From NCBI GenBank assembly GCA_963665085.2, contig CAXXXS010000001.1, positions 310,001 to 374,000 on the forward strand: a stretch of 64,000 bases of DNA, written 5' to 3'. A program made the translations under genes and the position numbers. The notes under the pieces were generated by a model. The model was not told where the DNA came from. It did no database searches and saw only the letters and a program-made list of their open reading frames with translations. Below are positions 18,901 to 28,523 of the stretch, in pieces. Every line of letters starts with the position of its first letter. The first letter of the stretch is position 1. This DNA comes from G963665085 sp963665085 (GTDB lineage: Bacteria > Bacteroidota > Bacteroidia > Bacteroidales > JAAAOM01).

Positions 18901-19754
18901 GTGCCATCTTTTTTTAATGCCGTAAATTCCTGGAGCGTGCCACCATCCCCTTGCATTCTTTCTTCGATAAACTGTATAGCTTTTACCCGCTCCTCAGGAA
19001 CTACAAATTCGAGAACATTTACACCTCCTAAAATCTCTTCTTGTGTGTACCCAAACCTTTTAACAGCATTTTTATTAACGAAAGTGATAACTCCATTTTC
19101 ATCAGCTTCACAAACAAGTTCCGGCAACATCTCGGCAAACTCCCTGAAACGGATTTCGCTATCACGTAACCTATTCATTATCTTTTGCTGTTTTGAAATA
19201 TCTCTGCTTATACAAACAACAACAGAAGCATCATCCCATTTAAGAATCTTTGCAGATGTTTCAACAGGTATGGTTGTATTATCTTTTCTTTTCAGATAAG
19301 TACGACAAGAATACTGTTTATCTTTATAAAGTTTACCGATACTTTCACTTATCTTAACCTGTTCTACCTCTGGATGGATACTAAGAAGGTCTTTACCTAG
19401 CAACTCAGGCTCTGAAAAGCCCAACTTTTTCTGCATGGTATTATTCACAAACATTAACTTTCCTTCTTCATCTGCTAAAAAGAATATATCATCGATGTTG
19501 TGTATTATTTCTAATATACTTCTTTGATTTTCTTTCTCTCTTTGATAATTTTTTATGAATAATATTGTAGGCAGAGATAATATTGGGCTTGCCATTAAAG
19601 GGATTAATCCTGCTAATATTTCGATAAACCATGATATCTCATGATAAACAATCCAGGTTACAACCCCGGCAAAAATCACTGAAAATAATGTACCAGTTAT
19701 CGTAATAAAAACAACAAATTTCCAGGGCTTTTTATCAAGGAAGTATTTTAACAT
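15912..19754 (-). CDS. Large hybrid sensor histidine kinase (2 TM, 4 PAS, GAF, HisKA, HATPase, REC)
   Basis: 1280 residues. Two membrane segments (about 13-36 and 43-67) precede PAS domains at roughly 75-190, 202-315, 325-440 and 485-600. A GAF domain follows (about 615-770), then HisKA with His808 in SHEIRTPMN, HATPase_c (N-box around 921-929, DTGIGI 959-964) and a receiver domain with Asp1098 in LMDIKMP. The last ~110 residues form a helical tail resembling an Hpt bundle but without a clear phospho-acceptor motif. It likely integrates several internal signals and passes phosphate to its own receiver and to the neighbouring kinase at 14788-15873. Confidence 0.9.
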   Translation of the reverse strand: MLKYFLDKKPWKFVVFITITGTLFSVIFAGVVTWIVYHEISWFIEILAGLIPLMASPILSLPTILFIKNYQREKENQRSILEIIHNIDDIFFLADEEGKLMFVNNTMQKKLGFSEPELLGKDLLSIHPEVEQVKISESIGKLYKDKQYSCRTYLKRKDNTTIPVETSAKILKWDDASVVVCISRDISKQQKIMNRLRDSEIRFREFAEMLPELVCEADENGVITFVNKNAVKRFGYTQEEILGGVNVLEFVVPEERVKAIQFIEERMQGDGGTLQEFTALKKDGTTFPCFVILSPIYENARQKGFRGLMIDITKQKNEEVKLVATLDFVRNLVENLPLGILIFNSSRVCVSSNRKALKILGVKQEELIDKKLEVLDKPFIKLSEIVGACTTKKVLINKKVEIEFEFEDENIWLDCTALPNKSDNSQNVILIINDITQQVEYEQELKNLNLEVSTQNMSYLAQNREIRRINELIKENQKNLKQKTSELELLINNIKIQIWYLKTPYEYGIVNQAHAEFLGKTIEEISYRPVAEVLPSNELGDAITNSLNVYKTKSSLFKELWTLNGKGEKRLLSMMFSPSINDEGNVDFVICSATDVTLERLAEEKIKKNLLQQEYISNISNMFNSLEENEIVIHKAITLMGTITRSSRVYVFENIENKFITFKLYEWLEKGGVSHVIKRDEKASADYEFLRDSITGKGSILSNNITTFENGLKEYYKERNVVSVMAFPILVNDRFYGIIGIDECKEIRTWEKLEVELLKIVSNLLGNYLAKKEILEKLKLSEQSTLEAKDAAEKANALKSEFLANMSHEIRTPMNAILGYAKLLSKKIVDENQKEHIEIIRESGKNLLALINDILDLSKIEAGKMRIENRPLSPRKIIDEIQNIFKLKAKEKGIQFITEVDPNLPEAIVLDEIRLRQVLFNLVGNAIKFTQKGYVKLSALGTSLDRDNNKINLSFTVEDTGIGIAEDQVNEIFKSFKQQDGQSSKFEGTGLGLTITRKLVDMMDGFVTVSSKLGKGSQFTVELFEVATSSPIEEIEEITERSIDFLQAKILLVEDNPHNQALVKYFLEDNNVLLYTANNGKEAIKSLESIIPDVILMDIKMPVMDGYEATKIIKSKPEWAHIPIVPMSAHILPEEKIRMRHVGTTGFIPKPIDDEVLCKELAKFLKHKRRGHKTINKENDLEFNIAPDLEKLSSDRREFLLDNIKNELEELWLENSKLMQIHRWRDFGEKVIKIGSKHESDVLISYGKEFIGSADSFNIKKLKALINLYEKIQLTIENFK

Positions 19755-19917
19755 TCGATTTTTTTTCTACGATTAATTTACAGAAAAAATCAGAAAAAAT
19801 GATTAATTCGTTGAAAGATTTTAAATTGCTTGTTCAAACATAATTCAGTGAATCAATGGCTACAATTCCTGGTGATGTATGATTTGAAAAATTTAAGGCC
19901 AATAAAAAAATGTCGAT

Positions 19918-21009
19918 ATGACAGAATTACGAAAGATAATCCATATTGACATGGATGCTTTTTATGCTTCGATTGAACAACGGGACAATCCAAAGCTCCG
20001 TGGCAAACCTGTGGCTGTTGGCGGCTCTGGTAACCGGGGTGTTGTTTCTGCGGCAAGCTATGAAGCCCGTAAATATGGAGTTTACTCTGCCCTGGCTTCC
20101 AAAATTGCAAAAGCCCGTTGCCGTGATTTGATATTTGTCCGGCCCCGCTTTGATGTTTACAAGTCTGTATCTAAAGAAATAATGGATATTTTTCTTGAAT
20201 ATACTCCAATGGTAGAGCCTCTATCGCTTGATGAAGCCTTTTTAGATGTAACATTAAACAATAAGAATAATCCATCTGCTACATTACTTGCAAAAGAAAT
20301 TAAACAACAAATAAAAAATAAAACAAAGCTTATAGCCTCTGCTGGAGTTTCAACAAATAAATTCCTGGCCAAAATGGCTTCTGATGTTGATAAACCTGAT
20401 GGATTATATGTAATCACACCCGAAAATGCAGAACAATTTGTTGAACAATTGCCCATTGAAAAATTCTTTGGTGTAGGAAAAAAAACAGCTGAGAAAATGA
20501 GAAAGATGGGAATTCTATTCGGTAGCGATCTTAAAGCTCAGAGTTTGCCATTTTTGGTTCAACATTTCGGTAAAGTTGGAACCTACTTTTATGGGATTGC
20601 CCGTGGAATAGATAACCGGCCTGTAAATCCAAACCGCATACGAAAATCATTTGGAAGGGAGATAACTTTTGAATCTGATATTAATAACTCCGAAGAATTA
20701 ACGCAAAAATTAAATGAAATAGCTGACGAATTATTCCAAAAAATTGAACAACGAGTTATTCGGGGAAGGACTCTGACACTTAAAATAAAATATCATGACT
20801 TTGAACAGATTACACGTAGTAAGACTGAATTACACCCAATTATCGAGAAAAAAGATTTCTTTTCAATTGCATATGAATTAATTAATCATGAAGAAATTCT
20901 AACAAAACCAATTCGTCTTCTTGGATTATCTGTTTCCAATTTTATTGACAACGAACACAAAGAACATATTCAACTAAAAATTGAATTTCAAAATTACCAT
21001 GAAGAGTAA
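19918..21009 (+). CDS. dinB: DNA polymerase IV
   Basis: 363-residue Y-family translesion polymerase. DMDAFYASIE near the N-terminus holds the first metal-binding Asp and the Tyr that serves as the steric gate. SLDEAFLDVT around residue 103 holds the other acidic residues. Thumb and little-finger domains follow, and length is normal. The C-terminal tail lacks a clear clamp-binding motif by eye. Involved in bypass of DNA lesions and stress mutagenesis. Single gene, followed by the channel gene after 56 bp. Confidence 0.95.
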   Translation: MTELRKIIHIDMDAFYASIEQRDNPKLRGKPVAVGGSGNRGVVSAASYEARKYGVYSALASKIAKARCRDLIFVRPRFDVYKSVSKEIMDIFLEYTPMVEPLSLDEAFLDVTLNNKNNPSATLLAKEIKQQIKNKTKLIASAGVSTNKFLAKMASDVDKPDGLYVITPENAEQFVEQLPIEKFFGVGKKTAEKMRKMGILFGSDLKAQSLPFLVQHFGKVGTYFYGIARGIDNRPVNPNRIRKSFGREITFESDINNSEELTQKLNEIADELFQKIEQRVIRGRTLTLKIKYHDFEQITRSKTELHPIIEKKDFFSIAYELINHEEILTKPIRLLGLSVSNFIDNEHKEHIQLKIEFQNYHEE

Positions 21010-21065
21010 AATGCTTTTTCTAACTGCATATCTTTATCTATATTCGGGTTAAAAATAATAAATAC

Positions 21066-22325
21066 ATGACAATAAAATCATTCATCAACATTAAGGATTG
21101 GCTTATTAATCTGGGATTAAATGAACAATTATCAGTTTTTCTAAATTCTGCGTTCATTCTTATCTTGATAGTTTTTCTTGCCTTTTTATCTGATATCATA
21201 ACAAAACAAATAATCTTAAAAACCATTTCAGTAATTGTAAAAAAGAGTAAAACTACTTGGGATGACATTTTCCTAGAAAAAAAAGTTTTTAACAGGCTCT
21301 CTCATTTTGCGCCTGCACTTGTCATTCATTATACAATAGCATATGCATTAGCTGATTACCCCAACTGGGTTGATGGCATTCAGACTATTATTTATGTGTA
21401 TATGATTTTTGTAGCAATAAGAGTATTTGACTCATTTGCCAACGCAATGCATGGAATTTATGAAACACTTCCTTCTTCTAAGGATAAACCGATTAAAGGA
21501 TATATTCAGGTTGTAAAAATCCTTGTTTACTTCATTGCAATTCTTTATGCTTATGGATTACTCTTTAACAAAGACATGGGTACGCTTATCGCTGGCCTGG
21601 GAGCTTTAGCTGCTGTTTTACTATTAATATTTAAAGATACAATTTTAGGACTGGTAGCCGGAGTTCAACTCTCTGGCAATGATATGGTCCGAATTGGAGA
21701 TTGGATAGAAATGCCAAAATATCGTGCAGATGGCGATGTAATAGAGATAAGTCTCCATACCGTTAAAATTCAAAACTGGGACAAAACAATAAGTACAATA
21801 CCAACCTATGCATTGGTTTCCGACTCTTTTATAAACTGGCGAGGAATGCAGGAATCAGGAGGAAGACGTATAAAAAGGCATCTTAATATTGATATGAAAA
21901 GCGTTAAGTTTTGCGATGAAGAAATGATAGCAAAATTCAAAAGAATACAATATCTCAGCGATTATATCGACAAAAAACGAGAAGAAATTGATACCTATAA
22001 CAAAGAGAATAATGTTGATCTTGCTGCGATGGCAAATGGAAGAAGAATTACCAACCTGGGTACATTCAGAAAATATTGCGAGTTTTATTTAAAGAACAAT
22101 CCAAAAATTCATGATAGCATGACGTTTCTTGTGCGTCAACTACAACCAACCGAAAAAGGCTTACCAATTGAATTATATGTTTTTAGTAATGACCAGGTTT
22201 GGGCAAATTATGAAGCTATCCAGGCAGATATTTTCGACCACTTAATTGCAGTAATTCCGGAATTTGGGTTACGTGTTTTTCAAGAACCTACAGGAGACGA
22301 TATACAACGAGCAATTAATAATTAA
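21066..22325 (+). CDS. ybdG: Mechanosensitive ion channel, YbdG/MscM-like
   Basis: 419-residue inner-membrane channel of the MscS family. About five membrane segments are followed by a beta domain with RADGDVIEISLHTVKIQNW and STIPTYALVSDSFINWRGM, which match the miniconductance YbdG subgroup rather than MscS itself. It releases solutes on hypo-osmotic shock and may sense osmolarity. It is followed immediately by a strong terminator. Confidence 0.88.
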   Translation: MTIKSFINIKDWLINLGLNEQLSVFLNSAFILILIVFLAFLSDIITKQIILKTISVIVKKSKTTWDDIFLEKKVFNRLSHFAPALVIHYTIAYALADYPNWVDGIQTIIYVYMIFVAIRVFDSFANAMHGIYETLPSSKDKPIKGYIQVVKILVYFIAILYAYGLLFNKDMGTLIAGLGALAAVLLLIFKDTILGLVAGVQLSGNDMVRIGDWIEMPKYRADGDVIEISLHTVKIQNWDKTISTIPTYALVSDSFINWRGMQESGGRRIKRHLNIDMKSVKFCDEEMIAKFKRIQYLSDYIDKKREEIDTYNKENNVDLAAMANGRRITNLGTFRKYCEFYLKNNPKIHDSMTFLVRQLQPTEKGLPIELYVFSNDQVWANYEAIQADIFDHLIAVIPEFGLRVFQEPTGDDIQRAINN

Positions 22326-22336
22326 AACTTACACTT

Positions 22337-22391
22337 TTCTTTGTGAAGCTGACTAAAATTATCTCTAGACAGCCTCACAAAGAATTTTTTT
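22337..22391 (+). terminator. Rho-independent terminator after ybdG
   Basis: A 15-bp stem, TTCTTTGTGAAGCTG (22337-22351) with CAGCCTCACAAAGAA (22370-22384), one mismatch, and a run of seven T (22385-22391). The A-rich opposite side could also stop the convergent TonB-receptor transcript. Confidence 0.8.
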
Positions 22392-22402
22392 ATGCTTAAT
22401 CC

Positions 22403-25006
22403 CTAAAAATAAATCTTATAACAAATATCGAAAAGTGCCCCAAGGATTTCCCCCTTCTCAACCGTTCCGGTTATTTCATTGTATAAATATCCGGATTGTC
22501 CGGTGTAAAGTCCTATGTTAAGTCCTTTTAAGGCGAACTCAGGAGAAATTTTCTTTTTATTAATTCGGTAACTAACCGTAATATCTCCATTTACAAAAGG
22601 ATTGTATTTTTTGCTAAATGCTCTTGAATCATCTAATTCTATTTCGTGATTAACTTCTGATAATTCCCAGTCTATAGGAGTATAATGTTCTCCTCCCTGC
22701 CAGGTAAATCTTATGTTTAAACCAAACATATTATTATCATTTTTACCGACAAGCCATTCTTTGCCACAAACTCCATTTAAGCTGTATCCCCTGTCATATC
22801 GTGTGCTACGCCATATTTTATCTCCTCCCAAATATTCTGATTTAAAGACAGAACCTGTGAGTAAATAATAATATCCTTTATTAAAATAATGTTCCAGGGT
22901 AAAATCAATCCCATAATTTATCCCTTTTCCATCATTGACCAGTAATTTATCAAGGTAATAATCTTCTAAATTGATCACAGAAAAACTTTTATTTTCTTCT
23001 ACAGGTACATCAAACAGGTATTGAAAATAGGGTTCTACTTTCAAATGAAGTATGTCAGAAATATGCCAATCATAAGTCAGGTTTAAATGATGGGCCTTCG
23101 TTAAACCTAGCTCCTTATTACTTCTCATATTATTTTGTGTTGTATCCAATACATAATAAAAATCCAGGCGTTCTCTTCTGCTATTCAAGCCATACGACAT
23201 GGCGAGAGATTGAGAAGAATTAAAATCCCATTTTAGACTTAACCGTGGTTCAACAATAAAATTTTTATTCAAATCGAAATATTGAAAATTAGCCCCGGTA
23301 CTCAACATCAGTTTTGGCGAAATAGTAAAGACAGAATTACTAAAAGCTGATAAATGATAATTACTTCCAGAACCGTTTGAAACATTTTCGACAGGTTCAT
23401 CCAAACCATAATTCGGTGTAATATTATAATCTAAATCGTAAACTAAATTCGTTATTGTTACACCTGTCCGGTTTACATGCCTCGCACTTATTTTATTATT
23501 CACATACGAGTTTAAAATTATATTCCAATTCTTATTTGTGATATCAACAACCTGAGTATACTCTGATAAGGAGTCAACCTGGCTAACATCTTGCATAATT
23601 CCACTATAAGTTCCCGCAAGGGTAGTTTTAATATACGTTTTCCTGTTAAAAATATATTTATGTGTTAATCCTCCACTAGCCTTATCAAGTTTTGTTTCTA
23701 CATCCTGCCTGTCTGCATAGGTTTCCCAATTCTCTTCATCAGACGGGCCAACTTTGTTTCTATCACTCAATCCAAGCCCCCATATTGAAAAAGTGCCTGC
23801 TTTCTTTGTTGGCAAATTAGTTTTAAAAGAGAAATCCTGGTATTCCAAATTAACATCAGAAACTAATCCGGTTAAGGAGTAACGATAATTAAAAATGTAT
23901 GAGCCATTTTTATTTTTGCTTAACGGGCCCTCTGATGCCAAATCAATTCCTATTAAACTTGCTTGAAAGGTATTTTGATGTTTCTTGTTATTCCCATTTC
24001 GCATCTGCATATCAAACAAACCGGCAAGGGCATTGCCGTATTCTGAAGGAAAAACTCCGTTATAAAAATCTGAGTTTCCCATCACCTGGCTGCTTAAGGC
24101 TGAATATAAACCTCCTCCCAATGAAATCATATCTGCAAAATGAGTAGGGTTTGGAATTTCAATTCCTTCCAGTCTCCATTGAGTATATTGAGGTGCATTT
24201 CCTCGTATTGATATGGCATTGCTTGAAACCCCTCCTGTACCACTCACTCCTGCAAAAGAAGTTACCAAACGGGCAGGATCGTTAAATGCCCCGGCAAATC
24301 TATTCGCTTCTTCTACACTTATCATTCTCCCTTCTGATAATGCCATAGGATTCATTGCCCGTTCCTTATTTACTTGTGGGCGAACAATTGCTTCTCCAAT
24401 TGATAATGCATTCTCCTTTAAAAAAATTTCAATAAAAACCTCTTTCCCAGATGTTAGTAATATGTCTTGATAAATATAAGGTTGATATCCTACATAAGAG
24501 GCTTGTATATCAGTATAACCCAGCGGTATTCCTTTAATCACAAAAGATCCAAGGCTATCTGAGACTGCTCCTTTTCCTGGATCATTTAGCAATGAGACAT
24601 TTGCAAATTCAATCGGGAGCCCTGTTGATATATCATAAATAATACCGCGTATAGTCTGGGTCAACACACTATTTTTATTTTCAGTCTTTTTTTCTTGTTG
24701 AATCAAAATAATATGATAGCCATTTATTTTATAGGAGAGAGCTGTGCCCTTTAAAATTTCTGACATAGCCTTATCAAGAGGTGCATTTTTTAACGACAAA
24801 TTTATTTCCCGCTTCTCATCAATTTGGGATTGTTTATATGCTATGCTATAATTTGTTTGCGACTCAATCTGGGAGAACGCATCTCGTATGGAAATACCTT
24901 GTTCCTGAATGGTAATAAGTTTATCCTGTGCTTCGGCATGTGCTATAAAAGCAAAAAGAGATATAAAAATCTGTATAAATATTATTATTATTTTTTTAAA
25001 GTTCAT
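22403..25006 (-). CDS. TonB-dependent receptor with STN and carboxypeptidase-regulatory-like domains
   Basis: 867-residue outer-membrane receptor. A signal peptide ends near HAEAQ. An STN domain (about 30-105) is typical of transducers that signal through FecR. A CarboxypepD_reg-like domain (about 120-205) follows, then the plug (SIRGNAPQYTQWRLEGIEI region) and a barrel. It faces a FecR gene 134 bp upstream on the same strand, so ligand binding would be reported to FecR and an ECF sigma factor. The substrate is unknown, and the sigma gene of this set is interrupted. Confidence 0.9.
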   Translation of the reverse strand: MNFKKIIIIFIQIFISLFAFIAHAEAQDKLITIQEQGISIRDAFSQIESQTNYSIAYKQSQIDEKREINLSLKNAPLDKAMSEILKGTALSYKINGYHIILIQQEKKTENKNSVLTQTIRGIIYDISTGLPIEFANVSLLNDPGKGAVSDSLGSFVIKGIPLGYTDIQASYVGYQPYIYQDILLTSGKEVFIEIFLKENALSIGEAIVRPQVNKERAMNPMALSEGRMISVEEANRFAGAFNDPARLVTSFAGVSGTGGVSSNAISIRGNAPQYTQWRLEGIEIPNPTHFADMISLGGGLYSALSSQVMGNSDFYNGVFPSEYGNALAGLFDMQMRNGNNKKHQNTFQASLIGIDLASEGPLSKNKNGSYIFNYRYSLTGLVSDVNLEYQDFSFKTNLPTKKAGTFSIWGLGLSDRNKVGPSDEENWETYADRQDVETKLDKASGGLTHKYIFNRKTYIKTTLAGTYSGIMQDVSQVDSLSEYTQVVDITNKNWNIILNSYVNNKISARHVNRTGVTITNLVYDLDYNITPNYGLDEPVENVSNGSGSNYHLSAFSNSVFTISPKLMLSTGANFQYFDLNKNFIVEPRLSLKWDFNSSQSLAMSYGLNSRRERLDFYYVLDTTQNNMRSNKELGLTKAHHLNLTYDWHISDILHLKVEPYFQYLFDVPVEENKSFSVINLEDYYLDKLLVNDGKGINYGIDFTLEHYFNKGYYYLLTGSVFKSEYLGGDKIWRSTRYDRGYSLNGVCGKEWLVGKNDNNMFGLNIRFTWQGGEHYTPIDWELSEVNHEIELDDSRAFSKKYNPFVNGDITVSYRINKKKISPEFALKGLNIGLYTGQSGYLYNEITGTVEKGEILGALFDICYKIYF

Positions 25007-25140
25007 TCTATTAAATTTGTGTTATTGATACTAAGCTACTTTTCACAGAGTTAATTTTGTATCATATTTTATGAACCGGTAAAAAGTGGCATCTTTTTAC
25101 TGGTTCTGTTTTTTCATAGGCACTCTTTTTAATGTTTATA

Positions 25141-26127
25141 CTATTTTTTCTTTATTACTATTTTATCGTCCAACGAAGAATAAGAAAAATCGGAAGTAAC
25201 ATCCTCCAAAATCTGGAGTACTTGTTCAAGATCTTCTCCCCGTTCAAATTTTATTGTATAATGTTCGGTTGATTGATTTATCGATTTATCCACTTCAATG
25301 GGAATATTGAAGTAGCGTGTTAATGTCTGGAATATCTCTCCAAGAGTAACATCAAAAAACAAAAGGTTACCGTTTTTCCAATCCGGAATATCATCGGGAG
25401 ATATTTTTACAATCTCTACTTTTGATGTTTGTCTATCGTAAATCAGTTTCTCATTAGGAAGAAGTCTTTTTTTCTGCTTATCTTCTGTTTGTATCTCAAT
25501 TTTCCCTTCTTGCAAGGTTGCTACAATATTATCATCATCGGAATAAGTCCGAAGGTTAAATTTTGTACCTAAAACTTTCACAAATAAATTACCTGCCTCT
25601 ACAATAAAAGGCTTACTTTCATCTTTTGTAACCGAAAAAAAAGCTTCCCCGCTTAAACTTACTAAACGTCTCTTCTTACTAAAATTTGATGGATACTTAA
25701 TCTGGCTCCCAGCATTTAACCATACAACAGATTCATCCGGTAAAGTAATTTGTTTTGTTTCTCCATATAATGTTGAAACTTCCAACATTTCCGAATTATT
25801 CAATTTGTTATAATAGAACCAGGCTCCAGAAATTCCAGCTAGTAAAATGAATATAGCTGCAACCCTCCAAAAAATATTATATGGAGAAAGCCTCTTTTTT
25901 GAATAAATCCCAATTTTTAAATTAACATTTTTTAAAGCCTTATAAGCTTCTTTACTCTTACTGATTTCTAAACCATCCCAAAATTCTTTAGTCGCTTTTT
26001 CTTTTTCAATGCTTTCAGGAGACTCAATAAACCAACGCTGTATTTTTTTCTCTGTCTCTACAGAATACCTGTTCCGTAAATATTGTCGAAGGACTTCTGA
26101 TGATTTATTTTTTTTATTCGATTCCAT
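25141..26127 (-). CDS. FecR-family anti-sigma factor
   Basis: 328 residues. A cytoplasmic N-terminal part (1-84) binds the sigma factor, one membrane segment lies at about 86-106, and a periplasmic FecR domain (115-210, with the SGEAFFSV motif) precedes a DUF4974 domain (about 255-325). It should inhibit an ECF sigma factor until the receptor's STN domain signals. It is divergent from the interrupted sigma gene at 26273, with 145 bp between the starts. Confidence 0.92.
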   Translation of the reverse strand: MESNKKNKSSEVLRQYLRNRYSVETEKKIQRWFIESPESIEKEKATKEFWDGLEISKSKEAYKALKNVNLKIGIYSKKRLSPYNIFWRVAAIFILLAGISGAWFYYNKLNNSEMLEVSTLYGETKQITLPDESVVWLNAGSQIKYPSNFSKKRRLVSLSGEAFFSVTKDESKPFIVEAGNLFVKVLGTKFNLRTYSDDDNIVATLQEGKIEIQTEDKQKKRLLPNEKLIYDRQTSKVEIVKISPDDIPDWKNGNLLFFDVTLGEIFQTLTRYFNIPIEVDKSINQSTEHYTIKFERGEDLEQVLQILEDVTSDFSYSSLDDKIVIKKK

Positions 26128-26234
26128 CTAGATTGAGCATTATTTATATACAATACAATTGAAACAGTAAAAACTCAGTAAAAAAACCTGTTTTTCTTCG
26201 AAAATATTTGTTAGCACCTTAATATTGTCCTGAT

Positions 26235-26265
26235 TTTGCTGTATTGATCGGATAATTTATCTTCG
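26235..26265 (+). promoter_or_regulatory. Candidate promoter of the interrupted sigma gene
   Basis: TTTG (26235-26238), 19 bp, then TATCTTCG (26258-26265), one mismatch from TAnnTTTG. The box ends 7 bp before the ATG at 26273, so the transcript would be almost leaderless. Confidence 0.4.
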
Positions 26266-26272
26266 TTTCTTC

Positions 26273-26818
26273 ATGGTAAAAATTGACAAATCTATATTGG
26301 TTGAATTACAGTCAGGTAGCCATCAGGCATTTGAAAAAGTTTTTATATTCTATTATAAAAAAGTAAAAATGTTCCTTGTTGGGTATGTTAAAACTTTTGA
26401 CGATGCAGAAGAACTGACAGAAGAAATTTTTGTTGAATTATGGCTTCATCATGAAAAAATTAATCCTGAAAATTCTTTTGATTCTTATTTATAAACCATT
26501 GCAAAAAATAAAGCAATTAACTTCCTTAAAAAAAAACATACAGCAGAATCTTTTACAGCGATACAAACCACAATAAATCATTCTCATAGTCCTGAGGAAG
26601 AATACATTGCCCTGGAGAAAGAACTACTGATTGAGATGATTGTAGAAAAAATGCCAAAACAAAGAAAAAAAATATATCACCTCAGGCAACAAGGTTTATC
26701 AAATGATGAAATAGCGAAACAACTTGAAACCACAAAAAGAAATGTTGAAACTCAAATTTCACTTGCAATAAAAGAAATACATAATGGCATAAATTATTTG
26801 ATTATTTTTTTTATGTGA
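26273..26818 (+). pseudogene. ECF RNA polymerase sigma-70 factor interrupted by an in-frame TAA
   Basis: The reading frame runs 182 codons, the normal ECF length, but codon 74 is TAA (26492-26494). Before it lies region 2 (DDAEELTEEIFVELW, ending FDSYL). After it, in the same frame, come TIAKNKAINFL and region 4 (MPKQRKKIYHLRQQGLSNDEIA). Related proteins have an aromatic or aliphatic residue where the stop is. One point change explains it, with no frameshift. It is divergent from intact FecR and receptor genes. Either a recent pseudogene, a sequencing error, or read-through. Confidence 0.8.
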
Positions 26819-26956
26819 TTTTTCAGCCCAAAATACTTTTTTAATTAGCCCATTCAAATTGAAAAAAGTAAAACTCCATTATTTCCATACCTTCTATTTC
26901 TATCATTTCTCATATTTTCTTATTTTTGCCGGTCAAAATAAAAAACTTAAAAAGCA

Positions 26957-28351
26957 ATGCTTACAGTAGAAAAAATTGGCGGAACTTCAATGACAGAGTT
27001 TGGTGATGTGTTAAACAACATCATAATTGGCAATCGAAAGGGCAGCGAGTTGTACAACCGTATTTTTGTCGTTTCGGCGTATTCTAATGTTACAAACTGG
27101 CTTTTGGAACACAAAAAAACGGGGGAGTCCGGAATCTACAAGAAATTTGCTGATAATAAAGATTATAATGAGGCTTTAGATGAATTATTAGATAAACTTA
27201 TTGAATTAAACAGAAAATTTGAACCCATAAAACTTAACCAGGAAATTGCAGATAATTTCATTGCAGATAGAATTGAACAGGCAAAGAATTATTTAAACAG
27301 CCTTGCTGATGTTTTAGCAACAGGGTATGTTAGCAAAAACAATATTTTTCTTGCTGCCCGTGAAATTCTTTCATCCCTTGGTGAAGCTCATTCTGCCTTT
27401 AACAGTGTAAATATTCTTATGAATAATGGAATCCACTCTACTTTTGTTGATTTATGCGGATTTAACGATTCTGAATATGTAACAATTGATGAACGTATCC
27501 ATAATGCCTTCAAGGACATAAATTATAATACAACCATTCCAATTGTTACAGGATATACAAAAGGTACCGAAGGTATTATGAGGGAATTTGACCGCGGTTA
27601 TACAGAAATTACCTTTAGTAAAATCGCTGTTGAAGTTAAAGCAAACGAGGCTATTATTCATAAAGAATACCACCTCTCTTCTGCTGATCCAAAAATAGTT
27701 GGTGTAGAAAAATCAATACCAGTAGGTTTTACTAATTATAATGTAGCCGATCAGTTAGCTGATATAGGAATGGAAGCTATCCACCCAAAAGCTTCGAAGC
27801 CGATTGAAGTGAACGGTATCAATATGAGAATAAAAAATACTTTTGAACCGGAACACCCTGGTACCTTAATTAGTCGTAATTATGTTGGCGAAGAATCAAG
27901 AGTTGAAATTATTTCTGGGAGCGATAAGGTTGCTGCAATTGAAATTCATGATCCGCTAATGGTTGGTGAAGTTGGTTTCGACTTAAAAATCATGGAGATT
28001 TTTAAAAAACACAACATCAGTTATATCCTAAAAGCTACAAATGCAAATAGTATAACTCAAGTTATTTGGGAAAGTGACTTAAAAGAAGAATTAATAGCAG
28101 ATCTACAAAGTCATTATCAAGAAGTAGTTGTAAAAAAACTTGCTTTGGTATGTGTATTAGGAACAAATATTGCAAAACCGGGTATTTTAGCAAAAACAAC
28201 GCAGGCACTCGCAGAAAATAAAATTAACATTGAAAGTATTTCTCAGTCACTTCGACAGGTTAATATGCAATTTGTAATAGGCAGGGAAGACTACGTAAAA
28301 GCAATTGCCGTGTTAAATGAAGTGTTATGTGTCAATTACAAAAAAAAATAA
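26957..28351 (+). CDS. Aspartate kinase
   Basis: 464 residues. The N-terminal kinase domain has KIGGTSM (about 6-12), where most aspartokinases have KFGGTS. Two ACT domains fill the C-terminal ~150 residues (…VCVLGTNIAKPGILAKTTQALAENKINIESIS…, broken here for brevity). It makes aspartyl phosphate, the entry to lysine, threonine and methionine. Aspartate semialdehyde from this branch is also the substrate of the carboxynorspermidine synthase at 5328, a metabolic rather than positional link. It has a TATTTTTG box at 26931-26938 and a terminator after it, so is monocistronic. Confidence 0.85.
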   Translation: MLTVEKIGGTSMTEFGDVLNNIIIGNRKGSELYNRIFVVSAYSNVTNWLLEHKKTGESGIYKKFADNKDYNEALDELLDKLIELNRKFEPIKLNQEIADNFIADRIEQAKNYLNSLADVLATGYVSKNNIFLAAREILSSLGEAHSAFNSVNILMNNGIHSTFVDLCGFNDSEYVTIDERIHNAFKDINYNTTIPIVTGYTKGTEGIMREFDRGYTEITFSKIAVEVKANEAIIHKEYHLSSADPKIVGVEKSIPVGFTNYNVADQLADIGMEAIHPKASKPIEVNGINMRIKNTFEPEHPGTLISRNYVGEESRVEIISGSDKVAAIEIHDPLMVGEVGFDLKIMEIFKKHNISYILKATNANSITQVIWESDLKEELIADLQSHYQEVVVKKLALVCVLGTNIAKPGILAKTTQALAENKINIESISQSLRQVNMQFVIGREDYVKAIAVLNEVLCVNYKKK

Positions 28352-28382
28352 CATTACTCTATTTTTAAGATTTTATAGTATT

Positions 28383-28414
28383 AATGCTTGTCTTTTAGGA
28401 CAAGCATTTTTTAT
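28383..28414 (+). terminator. Rho-independent terminator after aspartate kinase
   Basis: AATGCTTGTC (28383-28392), loop TTTTAG, GACAAGCATT (28399-28408), a perfect 10-bp stem followed by a T-rich run. Confidence 0.85.
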
Positions 28415-28523
28415 TTCCAAACTATTTCGTTAAGCATATTTCGCACAAAAAAATTACAAATACCTATTTAACAGATACATCTTTTTTTTAGATAAAAATT
28501 TATTATTTATCATCATTATGAAC

